Source: Alkalilimnicola sp. S0819
Lineage (GTDB): Bacteria > Pseudomonadota > Gammaproteobacteria > Nitrococcales > WHIW01
Reading direction: 5' to 3'
NCBI RefSeq assembly: GCF_009295635.1
Contig: NZ_WHIW01000005.1
Coordinates: 124,001 to 188,000, forward strand
Length of the DNA stretch: 64,000 nucleotides
Every line of letters begins with the position of its first letter. Positions within the stretch are counted from its first letter, which is position 1. The notes below the pieces were generated by a model, which was not told the origin of the DNA, did no database searches, and saw only the letters and a list, made by a program, of their open reading frames with translations. Positions 9,864-17,821 of this stretch are shown in pieces. The position numbers and the translations under genes are program-made.

Positions 9864-10922
9864 TTAGTCGAAGCCCCTCATGGCAAGGCCGCAGGCAATC
9901 AGCAGGGCGGGCGCGTCCTCGCTGAGCATGTGCGGGCGTACGCGTGAGGACACCGGCATGTTGGCGAAAGGGTTGGCCTTGCTGGCCGGGGTTCCGGTGT
10001 AGTCCTGGATCAGCTCCGCCGCCCCGGGGATGGCCGCGCAACCGCCGGCCACCAGGACATGGTCCACGCTGGCATGCTGGCCGGAGCTGAAGAAGAACTG
10101 CAGCGACCGGGCCACCTGCTCGGCCATGGTCTCCTTGAACGGCGCCAGGACTTCGTCCTCGTAGCTGTCGGGCAGACCGCCCTGGCGTTTGGCGCGTCCG
10201 GCCTCTTCGTAGGACAGGCCGTAGCGGCGCATGATCTCCTCGGTGAGCTGGCGGCCGCCGAAGATCTGCTCGCGGGTGTAGATGATGCGCTGATTCTCCA
10301 GCACGGTCAGCGCCGTCATGGTGGCGCCTATGTCCACCACCGCCACGGTCTGATCCGCGCCGCCGGGCAGGCTCGCCGCCATCAGCGAGTAGGCGTTCTC
10401 CATGGCGTAGCTTTCCACGTCCACCACCTGCGCGCTGAGCCCGGCCGCCTGCAGCACATCCACCCGGCTCTCCACGTTCTCGCTGCGCGAGGCTACCAGC
10501 AGCACTTCCGCCTCGTCGGCGTTGCCGGCCACCGGGCCCAGCATCTGGAAGTCCAGGTTGACCTCCTCCAGCGGGTAGGGCACGTACTGATCGGCCTGCA
10601 GCTCGATCTGCGCCTCCATCTCGTCCTCGCTCAGGCTCGCCGGCATGGTGATGACCTTGCTGATGGCGGAGGAGGCGGGGACGGCGACCGCGGCGGTCTT
10701 GGCCTTGGACTGCGAGCGGCGCACCGCTGCCTTGAGGGCCTCGGAGACCGCTTCCGGGTTTTCGATGCGTTTCTCCACCACGGCATTGGGTGGCAAGGGT
10801 TCCACCGCGTAACACTCGACGCGATACCGCGCATCGGCCCGACGCAGCTCAAGTAATTTCACGGCGGTCGAACTGATGTCGATCCCGAGAAGGGGAAGGT
10901 GTTTCTTACCGAGCAAGCCCAC
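9864..10922 (-). CDS. pilM: Type IV pilus assembly protein PilM
   Basis: PilM is a cytoplasmic actin-like ATPase-fold protein that docks on PilN and connects pilus motors to the inner-membrane complex. The 352-residue protein shows the fold's phosphate loops: GIDISSTAVKLLEL near the N-terminus and VVDIGATMTALTVL near residue 200. It begins with GTG, with AAGGA eight bases upstream. It is the first gene of pilMNOPQ and is divergent from mrcA, the standard arrangement in gammaproteobacteria. Confidence 0.96.
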   Translation of the reverse strand: MGLLGKKHLPLLGIDISSTAVKLLELRRADARYRVECYAVEPLPPNAVVEKRIENPEAVSEALKAAVRRSQSKAKTAAVAVPASSAISKVITMPASLSEDEMEAQIELQADQYVPYPLEEVNLDFQMLGPVAGNADEAEVLLVASRSENVESRVDVLQAAGLSAQVVDVESYAMENAYSLMAASLPGGADQTVAVVDIGATMTALTVLENQRIIYTREQIFGGRQLTEEIMRRYGLSYEEAGRAKRQGGLPDSYEDEVLAPFKETMAEQVARSLQFFFSSGQHASVDHVLVAGGCAAIPGAAELIQDYTGTPASKANPFANMPVSSRVRPHMLSEDAPALLIACGLAMRGFD

Positions 10923-10957
10923 TTATTTTTTCCTTATAGGTTTGCGGCTTTCTGAGG

Positions 10958-10986
10958 GGTATATGCAATATCGCATTCAAACGCAA
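10958..10986 (-). promoter_or_regulatory. Candidate promoter of the pilMNOPQ operon
   Basis: On the minus strand TTGCGT is followed after 17 bases by TATACC. Matches are modest (3/6 and 4/6), but the spacing is ideal and it lies about 35 bases before the pilM start. A second possibility is TTGACC a little upstream with a poorer -10. Confidence 0.4.
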
Positions 10987-11047
10987 GCACAACTTCAGGT
11001 CAAGGCGGCCAAACTGGGAACGTCGTCGACGTTGCGAGCCTTCCGGC

Positions 11048-11056
11048 TGTTATACT
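11048..11056 (+). promoter_or_regulatory. Extended -10 promoter of mrcA
   Basis: TGTTATACT is an extended -10 element (TG, one base, TATACT). No good -35 is seen, as is common for extended -10 promoters. Transcription would start near 11063, thirty bases before the mrcA ATG. Confidence 0.5.
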
Positions 11057-11092
11057 GCCGCCCTGTCGAAAACCTGCGCTGGCGCATAAAAC

Positions 11093-13516
11093 ATGAAGCG
11101 TACCCTCAACCGACTATTCCTGTTCTTCCTGGCCGCCGGTCTCGCCCTGGGGCTATTGGGCCTGGTGGGCGTCGGCGCGGCTTATTTGGTGCTGGCCCCG
11201 CAGTTGCCCTCCGTGGAAAGCCTGCGGGACGTTGAGTACCAGGTGCCTTTGCGGGTCTATACCCGGGAAGGTGATCTGATCGCCGAGTTCGGCGAGAAGA
11301 AACGCACGCCCCTGAGCTATGACGAATTGCCCCCCGATTTGGTCAATGCCTTCATCGCGGCCGAAGACGAGCGTTTCTTCGAGCACCCGGGGGTAGATTA
11401 TCAAGGACTTTTGCGCGCGGTCTGGTACCTGGTTCGCACTGGGGAGAAGGGGCCGGGTGGTAGCACTATCACCATGCAGGTGGCTCGCAACTTCTTCCTC
11501 AGTCGCGAGAAAACCTACCTGCGCAAGGCCAACGAGATCCTGCTGGCTCTCAAGATCGACCGTGAGCTGAGCAAGCCTCAGATCATGGAGTTGTATCTCA
11601 ACAAGATCTATCTGGGGCATCGTGCCTACGGGGTGGGCGCGGCGGCCCAGGTGTATTACGGCCAGCCGATCGCGGCGCTGGATCTTGCGCAGATGGCAAT
11701 GATCGCCGGGCTGCCCAAGGCGCCGTCGAGGGACAATCCGGTGACCAACCCCGAGCGAGCGAAAGAGCGCCGGGCGTACGTTTTGCGTCGCATGCGCGAA
11801 CAGGGCTTTATCGATCAGCCGACCTACGAGCAGGCGCTGGGCGCGCCGGTGACCGCTCGCACCTACGAAGAGCGCCCCGAGGTGGAGGCGCCTTATGTGG
11901 CCGAGATGGCACGCGCCGAGGTGGTGGCGCGCTTTGGCGAGGAGCGGGCCTACTCGGCGGGCTACAAGGTGTTCACCACCGTGGAAGCGGCTCGCCAGCG
12001 CGCGGCCGTGGCGGCCCTGCGCCAGGGGCTGCTGGATTACGATCGGCGCCATGGTTACCGGGGGCCGATCGAGACGTTGGAGCTCGCGGCGCTGGAAGAT
12101 GAGCAGGCGCGCCTTGGGCGGCTGCGCAAGCACGCGGTGGTGGGCGGGCTGATGCCCGCGCTGGTGCTGGCTGTGGATGAGCAGGGAGCGGAGCTGCTGT
12201 TGCGCAGTGCCGAGCGTGTGCGGCTGCCGTTCGCCGCCATGAATTGGGCGAAGCCTTTCGTGAACCGTGAGGTGGTGGGGGCGGCGCCGAAGACGCCCGC
12301 CGAGGTGTTGAGTAGCGGCGATGTGGTTCGGCTGCAGGCGGTGGGTTCGGGCTGGGTGCTCGCCCAGGTTCCGCAACCGGAAGGGGCGCTGGTGGGCCTG
12401 GAGCCACAGAGCGGCGCCATACGCTCACTGGTTGGCGGCTTCGACTTCTTCGACAGCAAATTCAATCGCGCCACCCAAGCGCGGCGCCAGCCGGGTTCCA
12501 GCTTCAAGCCCTTCATTTATTCAGCAGCCTTGGCAGCGGGCATGACCCCGGCCACCGTGATCAACGACGCCCCGGTAGTGTTCGATGATCCGGCGCTGGA
12601 GGATACCTGGCGGCCCAAGAACTACAGCGGCCGTTTCTACGGCCCGACCCGTCTGCGCGAAGCGCTGGTGCGCTCGCGCAATCTGGTCTCCATCCGCGTG
12701 CTGCGCGAGATCGGTATCGCTTACGCCATCGATTATCTGCAGCGTTTCGGCTTTCCCGGGGGTAGCCTGCCGCGGGATCTTTCCCTGTCCCTGGGGAGCG
12801 CGAGTCTGACGCCGCTGGAGTTGGCTCGGGGCTATGCGGTGTTCGCCAATGGTGGTCATCAGGTCCAGCCTTATCTGGTCGAGGAGATCTACGACGATGG
12901 CGGCAAGCGGGTCTACCGCGCGCCGCTGGTGCGGCTGTGTGAAGGCTGCGAGGAGGAACCGGCGGCACTGGTCGTGCCCGTGAGCGCCGAAGGCGGTGAG
13001 GCGCTGGTGCCGCGAGAGCGGCGGGACGCGCCGCGGGTGCTGGATGCCCGCAATGTCTACTTGATGAACGATATGCTGCGGGACGTGATTCGACGCGGCA
13101 CCGGGCGGCGTGCGCTGAGCCTGGGGCGGCGTGATCTGGCCGGCAAGACAGGTACCACCAACGCCCAGCAGGACGTATGGTTCACCGGCTACAACAGCGC
13201 CCTGGTGGGGGTGGTCTGGATGGGTTTCGATCAGCTCCAGCCCCTGGGGCGGGGTGAGACCGGTTCGACGGCCGCGCTCCCGGTGTGGGTGTCCTATATG
13301 GGCCAGGCACTGAAAGGCGTGCCGGAGGCGGATCCGGCTCGGCCTGCTGGCCTGGTCAGCGTGCGTATCGACCCGGAAAGCGGGCGTGCCGCGCGAGCCG
13401 AGAACCCCGGTGCGGTGTTCGAACTGTTCCGGGAAGACCGGGTACCGGAGCTGGAGCCGCCGGGCGCCGGTGCGCCGGGCAGCGGTTCGGCGGGTGGTGA
13501 GCGGCCCTTGTTCTAG
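11093..13516 (+). CDS. mrcA: Penicillin-binding protein 1A, bifunctional glycosyltransferase/transpeptidase
   Basis: This class A PBP polymerises lipid II and cross-links peptidoglycan in the periplasm. The 807-residue protein has an N-terminal membrane anchor (about 8-33), a glycosyltransferase domain with catalytic Glu91 in EDERFFEHPG and the GGSTITMQVARN motif, an OB-like insert, and a transpeptidase domain with SxxK at Ser469-Lys472 (GSSFK), an SRN motif and KTG at residues 685-687. The C-terminal tail is rich in Gly and Pro. It is divergent from pilM and is called ponA in Pseudomonas. Confidence 0.97.
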   Translation: MKRTLNRLFLFFLAAGLALGLLGLVGVGAAYLVLAPQLPSVESLRDVEYQVPLRVYTREGDLIAEFGEKKRTPLSYDELPPDLVNAFIAAEDERFFEHPGVDYQGLLRAVWYLVRTGEKGPGGSTITMQVARNFFLSREKTYLRKANEILLALKIDRELSKPQIMELYLNKIYLGHRAYGVGAAAQVYYGQPIAALDLAQMAMIAGLPKAPSRDNPVTNPERAKERRAYVLRRMREQGFIDQPTYEQALGAPVTARTYEERPEVEAPYVAEMARAEVVARFGEERAYSAGYKVFTTVEAARQRAAVAALRQGLLDYDRRHGYRGPIETLELAALEDEQARLGRLRKHAVVGGLMPALVLAVDEQGAELLLRSAERVRLPFAAMNWAKPFVNREVVGAAPKTPAEVLSSGDVVRLQAVGSGWVLAQVPQPEGALVGLEPQSGAIRSLVGGFDFFDSKFNRATQARRQPGSSFKPFIYSAALAAGMTPATVINDAPVVFDDPALEDTWRPKNYSGRFYGPTRLREALVRSRNLVSIRVLREIGIAYAIDYLQRFGFPGGSLPRDLSLSLGSASLTPLELARGYAVFANGGHQVQPYLVEEIYDDGGKRVYRAPLVRLCEGCEEEPAALVVPVSAEGGEALVPRERRDAPRVLDARNVYLMNDMLRDVIRRGTGRRALSLGRRDLAGKTGTTNAQQDVWFTGYNSALVGVVWMGFDQLQPLGRGETGSTAALPVWVSYMGQALKGVPEADPARPAGLVSVRIDPESGRAARAENPGAVFELFREDRVPELEPPGAGAPGSGSAGGERPLF

Positions 13517-13533
13517 CCGGTCGGGAGGCTCTG

Positions 13534-14145
13534 ATGACCAAGCGCGGCAGCAATGCGGATGTGCGCATGCGCGAGCGCCTCGCCCAGGAGGCGGCTCGGG
13601 TGATGGCCGAGGAAGGTGTGGGAGATTTCGCCGCCGCCAAACGCAAGGCGGCGCTGCGCCTGGGGGCGCCGGATACCCGCAACCTGCCCCGAAACCAGGA
13701 GGTCCAGGCCGCGCTGATGGAGTATCAGCGGCTGTTTCAGGCCGAAAGCCAGCCGCGTCGTCTGCGCCAGCTACGTGAGGCCGCGCTGGAGGCGATGGCC
13801 TTGCTGGCGCCCTTTCGCCCGGCGCTGGTGGGTTCGGTGCTCAGCGGCACCGCCAGCGAGCACTCCGACGTGAACCTGCATCTTTTCGCGGAAACCCCCG
13901 AAGATGTGGCATTCTTCCTCATGGATCGACAGATTCCCTTCGAGACCGACGAGCGCAAGCTCCGATACGGTGTCGATCAGTGGCGGGACTGGCCGGTAAT
14001 ACGCTTCCTGGCCGGGGATGTGATGATCGATCTGACCATATTCGACCCGGCGGGCGGGCGCGAGCCGCCCCGCAGCCGGGTGGATGGCCGGCCCATGGAA
14101 CGCGCAGGCGAAAGTGCGGTGCGGGACCTGCTGGCGGAGGCCTGA
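13534..14145 (+). CDS. Uncharacterised nucleotidyltransferase-fold protein
   Basis: The 203-residue protein has an alpha-helical N-terminal half rich in Arg, Ala and Glu and a C-terminal half resembling the polymerase-beta type nucleotidyltransferase fold: Gly100-Ser101, then SDVNLHLF with Asp112, and a later strand VMIDLTIFD with Asp166. The second acidic position of the usual DxD pair is Asn114, so catalysis may be impaired or the substrate unusual. It starts 17 bases after mrcA in the same direction and could be cotranscribed. Its function is unknown; a link to small-molecule or RNA nucleotidylation is inference from the fold only. Confidence 0.7.
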   Translation: MTKRGSNADVRMRERLAQEAARVMAEEGVGDFAAAKRKAALRLGAPDTRNLPRNQEVQAALMEYQRLFQAESQPRRLRQLREAALEAMALLAPFRPALVGSVLSGTASEHSDVNLHLFAETPEDVAFFLMDRQIPFETDERKLRYGVDQWRDWPVIRFLAGDVMIDLTIFDPAGGREPPRSRVDGRPMERAGESAVRDLLAEA

Positions 14146-14353
14146 GGAGCGACAATAACGCGCCTCGACCTTCAGGGGGTGTGCGCCTATTCCAGAGCCC
14201 GGGCGGGGCTCCGCTCAGGCAGCGCACTGCTTTTCATCGCTCGGCCTCAGAATCGTGGGCCGCCGCCGACCGTACCAAGCCCAGGGCTCGCACCTATCCT
14301 CGCGGGGTGTTGTTGCCACCCTGCTCAAGCTCAGTTGCCAAGTGTTTGGCCAT

Positions 14354-14382
14354 AAAAAAACCGGAGCGCCAGGCTCCGGTTT
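14354..14382 (-). terminator. Rho-independent terminator of gltA
   Basis: On the minus strand AAACCGGAGC pairs perfectly with GCTCCGGTTT around a five-base loop and runs directly into further T residues (seven in all). It lies about 20 bases beyond the gltA stop. In the plus direction it is also preceded by A residues, so it may stop transcripts from both sides. Confidence 0.9.
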
Positions 14383-14403
14383 CCATGGGGCGCTGGAGGC
14401 GGC

Positions 14404-15699
14404 TTAGCGCTTGTGCACCGCCACGTAATCGCGCTTGGCGGCGCCGGTGTAGGACTGGCGGGGGCGGCCAATGCGCTGCTCCGGGTCGCTGATCATCTCT
14501 TCCCACTGGGCGATCCAGCCCGGGGTGCGGCCCAGGGCGAACAGCACCGTGAAGAACTCGGTGGGGATGCCCAGGGCGCGGTAGATGATGCCCGAGTAGA
14601 AGTCCACGTTCGGGTAGAGCTTGCGCTCCACGAAATAATCGTCCTTCAGGGCGATTTCCTCGAGCCGCATGGCCAGTTCCAGCTGCGGGTCGTCGCTCAT
14701 GCCCAGTTCGTCCAGCACCTCGTGGCAGGTCTTGCGGATGATGGTGGCGCGCGGGTCGTAGTTCTTGTAGACCCGGTGGCCAAAGCCCATCAGGCGGAAG
14801 GGGTCGTTCTTGTCCTTCGCCTTGTCGATGAACCTCGGCACATTGTCGGCGCTGCCGATCTCCTCCAGCATGTTCAGCACCGCCTCGTTGGCGCCGCCGT
14901 GGGCCGGACCCCACAGCGCCGCGCAACCCGCCGCCATGGCGGCGAAGGGGTTGGTGCCGGTGCTGCCGGCCAGGCGCACAGTGGAGGTGGAGGCGTTCTG
15001 CTCGTGATCGGCGTGCAGGATCAGCAGCTGGTCCAGGGCCTTCTCGGCCACGGGGCTGATCTCGTAGTCCTCGCTGGGACGGGCGAACATCATGCGCAGC
15101 AGGTTGCCGGCGTAGCTCAGTTCGTTGCGCGGGTAAACGAAGGGCTCGCCGAGGATCTTCTTGAAGGCCGCGGCCGCGATGGTGGGCATCTTGGCGAGGA
15201 TCCGGTGAGCGCACAGGCGCCGGCTTTCCGGATCGTTGATGTCGATCTGGTCATGGTAGAAGGCGGACAGGGAGCCGACCACCGCCGTGAGCATGGCCAT
15301 CGGATGGGCGTCGTAATGGAAGCCGCCGAAGAAATCCTTGATGCTCTCGTTCACCATGGTGTGCCGGGTGATGGAGTCCTCGAAGCCTTCCAGCTCCCGC
15401 TTGGTGGGCAGTTCGCCGTTCATCAGCAGGTAGCTCACCTCCAGAAAGGAGCTCTGCTCGGCCAGCTGGTCGATGGGGTAGCCGCGATAGAGCAGCACGC
15501 CCTTGTCGCCGTCGATGAAGGTGATGTCGCTGCGGCAGCTGGCAGTGGAGGTGAAGCCCGGGTCGTAGGTGAAGTAGCCGAGTTCGCCGTACAGCGTCTT
15601 GATGTCGACCACGTCGGGTCCGTGGGTGCCCTCGCGAATGGGGAAGTCCACGCTCTTGCCGCTTACGTTATCGGTTATGGTGACGGTTTTCTTGGACAT
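14404..15699 (-). CDS. gltA: Citrate synthase (type II)
   Basis: It condenses oxaloacetate and acetyl-CoA to citrate at the entry of the TCA cycle. The 431-residue protein has the size of the hexameric, NADH-sensitive type. The N-terminal beta domain (about 1-60, [15 protein letters not shown]) and the catalytic motifs [25 protein letters not shown] and [15 protein letters not shown] are intact. The ATG at 15699 is preceded by AAGGAG at nine bases; the longer open frame upstream lacks similarity. It is monocistronic, with a strong terminator behind and a long non-coding leader in front. Confidence 0.98.
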   Translation of the reverse strand: MSKKTVTITDNVSGKSVDFPIREGTHGPDVVDIKTLYGELGYFTYDPGFTSTASCRSDITFIDGDKGVLLYRGYPIDQLAEQSSFLEVSYLLMNGELPTKRELEGFEDSITRHTMVNESIKDFFGGFHYDAHPMAMLTAVVGSLSAFYHDQIDINDPESRRLCAHRILAKMPTIAAAAFKKILGEPFVYPRNELSYAGNLLRMMFARPSEDYEISPVAEKALDQLLILHADHEQNASTSTVRLAGSTGTNPFAAMAAGCAALWGPAHGGANEAVLNMLEEIGSADNVPRFIDKAKDKNDPFRLMGFGHRVYKNYDPRATIIRKTCHEVLDELGMSDDPQLELAMRLEEIALKDDYFVERKLYPNVDFYSGIIYRALGIPTEFFTVLFALGRTPGWIAQWEEMISDPEQRIGRPRQSYTGAAKRDYVAVHKR

Positions 15700-16118
15700 G
15701 CAAAGCTTCTCCTTAATTCGCCTCGCCGTGAGGGCGCTCACGGCCTGTTGCCGAAAACCTGTCCGCAATGCAACGGGCCCGGCTCGCTGACGAGCGAGTG
15801 GCAACCACGGAGTTGCCGGGCAGGCGGTCGGGAATCGGTGCCTGGGGCCTGGTTCGACCGCCATTGCGGCCGGGCGGTCCCGGGGGGGCGCTTGTGTGCG
15901 GCGCGCCATAAGGCCGCGCAGATAGTATCAATAATCCCAATACTGGAAAAGCAGATGGGCGCCAGATCGGCGGGGTTTTCGGTAACTTCTGCGAAACCAT
16001 GGGGAATGTGTCGGCATTCTCGCGCCCGGTGGAGGGTATTGGGGCCGATGGGGATTGGGCGAACGCCTTCGACGGGCGGGCAGGGTGCGCGAGAGGAGTC
16101 TACGCATGCAGCGAGCAC
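15700..16118 (-). promoter_or_regulatory. Long gltA leader with three hairpins and a candidate promoter
   Basis: This 419-base gap holds no convincing gene. Going away from gltA there are three clean hairpins: 15725-15744 (8 bp, loop of 4), 15783-15798 (6 bp, loop of 4) and 15800-15817 (6 bp, loop of 6). Further up, on the minus strand, TTTCCA and TACTAT are 16 bases apart (about 15923-15950) and may be the promoter, giving a leader of about 215 bases. No described riboswitch class was recognised. Confidence 0.4.
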
Positions 16119-16147
16119 AAAAAAGGCGCCCATGTTGGGGCGCCTTT
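16119..16147 (-). terminator. Rho-independent terminator of rpmE2
   Basis: On the minus strand AAAGGCGCCC and GGGCGCCTTT pair over ten base pairs around a six-base loop and end in six T. It lies 20 bases after the rpmE2 stop. Confidence 0.9.
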
Positions 16148-16166
16148 CGGGCTGGATCGTTCGCGC

Positions 16167-16424
16167 CTACTTGCGGCGGCTGAGGCCGCCGAACTTCTTG
16201 CGGAACTGGTCCACACGGCCGCCGGTGCTGGCGACGCGCTGCTTGCCGGTGTAGAAGGGGTGGCTGTCGCTGGAGACTTCCACCTTGACCAGCGGATATT
16301 CCTTGCCGTCTTCCCACTGGATGGTGTCCTTGGTGCGCACCGTCGAGCGGGTCTTGAAGGCGAAGTTGGAGGAGATGTCCTGGAACACCACCTCACGGTA
16401 ATTCGGATGGATATCTTTCTGCAT
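16167..16424 (-). CDS. rpmE2: 50S ribosomal protein L31 type B (zinc-free paralogue)
   Basis: The 85-residue product begins [16 protein letters not shown] and belongs to the L31 family of the large ribosomal subunit. It contains no cysteine at all, so it is the C-minus form that does not bind zinc, and it has the C-terminal extension typical of type B ([16 protein letters not shown]). In many bacteria this form is derepressed by Zur when zinc is scarce; no Zur-like palindrome was seen in its upstream region, so here it may be the regular L31. Its own promoter and terminator make it a single-gene unit. Confidence 0.95.
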   Translation of the reverse strand: MQKDIHPNYREVVFQDISSNFAFKTRSTVRTKDTIQWEDGKEYPLVKVEVSSDSHPFYTGKQRVASTGGRVDQFRKKFGGLSRRK

Positions 16425-16489
16425 AAAGCACCTTTAATCCCAAGCCCCGGGGTCCGGGCCCGGGCACGGCCCCAAATACGAAGCCGGCA

Positions 16490-16519
16490 ATCATAGTCGC
16501 CTCGGGTGGGGCTTGGCAA
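16490..16519 (-). promoter_or_regulatory. Sigma-70 promoter of rpmE2
   Basis: On the minus strand TTGCCA is followed after 18 bases by TATGAT, both 5/6 matches. Transcription would start near 16483, giving a leader of about 60 bases. It sits just downstream of the DUF3135 gene. Confidence 0.7.
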
Positions 16520-16552
16520 GGGAAGCGCCGATCAATTTCCATGGGTTTTGGA

Positions 16553-16936
16553 TCAGTGTCGTGGGCGTGGTGCCTTGCTGCCTCGTGGGGCGCGTAACGG
16601 CAGTACGCGGGCGAGCGGCGGTGGCGGGGCGGGTGGGCGGCGGCCGCTGAATTGTTCCAGACGATCGAGCAGGCCGTCGCGGGCGAGGATGGATTCCCAC
16701 ATCATGCGCGATATGCGCAGGCAGGCCGACAGTGGCGTGGGGGCCCGGCGGCGCGCCTGATCGATCTGCCATTGCAGGCCCCGAAGCCGGCGTTGCTTGT
16801 CCGCCGGCGCTCGGGCAATGACTGCCTCGATGTGGGCGAGGCGGCGGGCCTCGAAGGCCTCGGGGTCGGTGCGGGCCAGCTGGACCCAGTCGTCGAAGCT
16901 CATGCTCCGGCGGCGCGGCTTGCCTGTCCCTGTCAT
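16553..16936 (-). CDS. DUF3135 family protein
   Basis: The 127-residue basic protein has the family core SFDDWVQLARTDPEAFEARR (residues 12-31) followed by helices and RRLRGLQWQIDQARR, a pattern I associate with DUF3135, whose function is unknown. The tail is rich in Pro and Arg. No membrane segment or signal is present. It lies between the Rof-like gene and rpmE2 on the same strand. The 190 bases upstream hold no other gene; a TATAAT overlaps the stop codon of the Rof-like gene, without a -35. Confidence 0.7.
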   Translation of the reverse strand: MTGTGKPRRRSMSFDDWVQLARTDPEAFEARRLAHIEAVIARAPADKQRRLRGLQWQIDQARRRAPTPLSACLRISRMMWESILARDGLLDRLEQFSGRRPPAPPPPLARVLPLRAPRGSKAPRPRH

Positions 16937-17128
16937 CGTCTGCCCCCCCGTGTTGCCGGCGGTTGGTGATCGGTTCAGCGTGTGCTGTGCGGCCTGGATC
17001 AGCGGTGCGCCTCCACGCCTCTGGGGCGCCGAAACCGAGGCCGCCCCCCAGGGGCCGGTGACAAGCCACGGCTTTGGCCGGCGTCGCGCTGGGTCCGTAC
17101 AGGCAGAGCTTGGGGCTTCCGCCGACCA

Positions 17129-17365
17129 TTATAAGGGATGGAAGGCGCGGATGCGGTCGAGGCGGATCTGCACGTGGTAGCCTTGGCAGTCTAGGGCAAG
17201 CAGGTATTCGGCCTGCTCGCAGGTGTTGAGATTGAGCGGTGTGAGGGGTTCCACCCGGGTCTGGCCCGCGTCGGTAAGCCAGGCGGTGCGCAGGCGCAGG
17301 CCGTGGAGTATGGCCACTTCCAGTTCCGCGTGGCGCTGCGAATGGATCGGCTTGTAGTCGCTCAT
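17129..17365 (-). CDS. Rof-like Rho-binding antiterminator
   Basis: The 78-residue protein resembles E. coli Rof (YaeO), which binds the Rho hexamer and reduces Rho-dependent termination. Shared features are the opening YKPIHSQRHAELEVA and the close EYLLALDCQGYHVQIRLDRI, spaced as in Rof. Length also agrees. The gene has no Shine-Dalgarno sequence and a good promoter ends six bases before the ATG, so the message is probably leaderless. It is divergent from sirB. Identification rests on recognised motifs, not on an alignment. Confidence 0.72.
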   Translation of the reverse strand: MSDYKPIHSQRHAELEVAILHGLRLRTAWLTDAGQTRVEPLTPLNLNTCEQAEYLLALDCQGYHVQIRLDRIRAFHPL

Positions 17366-17371
17366 GACTTA

Positions 17372-17399
17372 AATATAAACCCGGCTGGGAATCCCTCAA
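17372..17399 (-). promoter_or_regulatory. Promoter giving a leaderless Rof-like mRNA
   Basis: On the minus strand TTGAGG, 16 bases, then TATATT (4/6 and 5/6). Only TAAGTC lies between the -10 and the ATG, so the normal start site at +7 is the A of the ATG itself. Confidence 0.6.
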
Positions 17400-17415
17400 G
17401 CCGCAGGAGTCATTT

Positions 17416-17793
17416 ATGTATGCTGCACTGAAGCACATTCACCTGCTGGCGGTGGTGCTGAGCATCGCGCTTTTCCTGTTTCGCGGCGTGCTGATGCTGC
17501 TTGGCTCGCGGTTGCTGCGGGCCCGGGTGTTGCGGGTGCTGCCCCATGGGGTGGATACCGTGCTGCTGATCAGCGCCCTGGCCTTGGCTTGGCAGTTTTA
17601 TCGGTGGCCGGCGGTGGGGCATGACTGGATACACGCCAAGCTCATCGCCCTGGTGTGCTACATCGTGCTGGGAACGGTGGCCCTGAAGCGTGGTCGCACG
17701 CTGCGGGGGCGGGCGCTGGCGCTGGTCGGGGCGCTGGTGGTGTTCGCCTATATCGTGATGGTGGCGCTGAGCAAGCAGGTGTGGCCGTTTTAG
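17416..17793 (+). CDS. SirB family integral membrane protein
   Basis: The 125-residue protein has four predicted membrane segments (about 8-28, 44-62, 72-92 and 100-120) and the family pattern KHIHLLAVVLSIALFLFRG near the N-terminus, with conserved His and Arg, and DWIHAKLIALVCYI in the middle. SirB/YchQ was named as an up-regulator of invasion genes in Salmonella but its biochemical role is unknown. AGGAG stands seven bases before the ATG. It is divergent from the Rof-like gene and convergent with hemW. Confidence 0.85.
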   Translation: MYAALKHIHLLAVVLSIALFLFRGVLMLLGSRLLRARVLRVLPHGVDTVLLISALALAWQFYRWPAVGHDWIHAKLIALVCYIVLGTVALKRGRTLRGRALALVGALVVFAYIVMVALSKQVWPF

Positions 17794-17821
17794 TCCGCTG
17801 CTTCGCTTCGCTGTAGCGCGG

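Noticed and set aside
15849-15861. GGTTCGACC, resembling a tRNA T-loop
   Set aside because: The flanking bases do not form a T stem and no acceptor or anticodon arms could be built around it.
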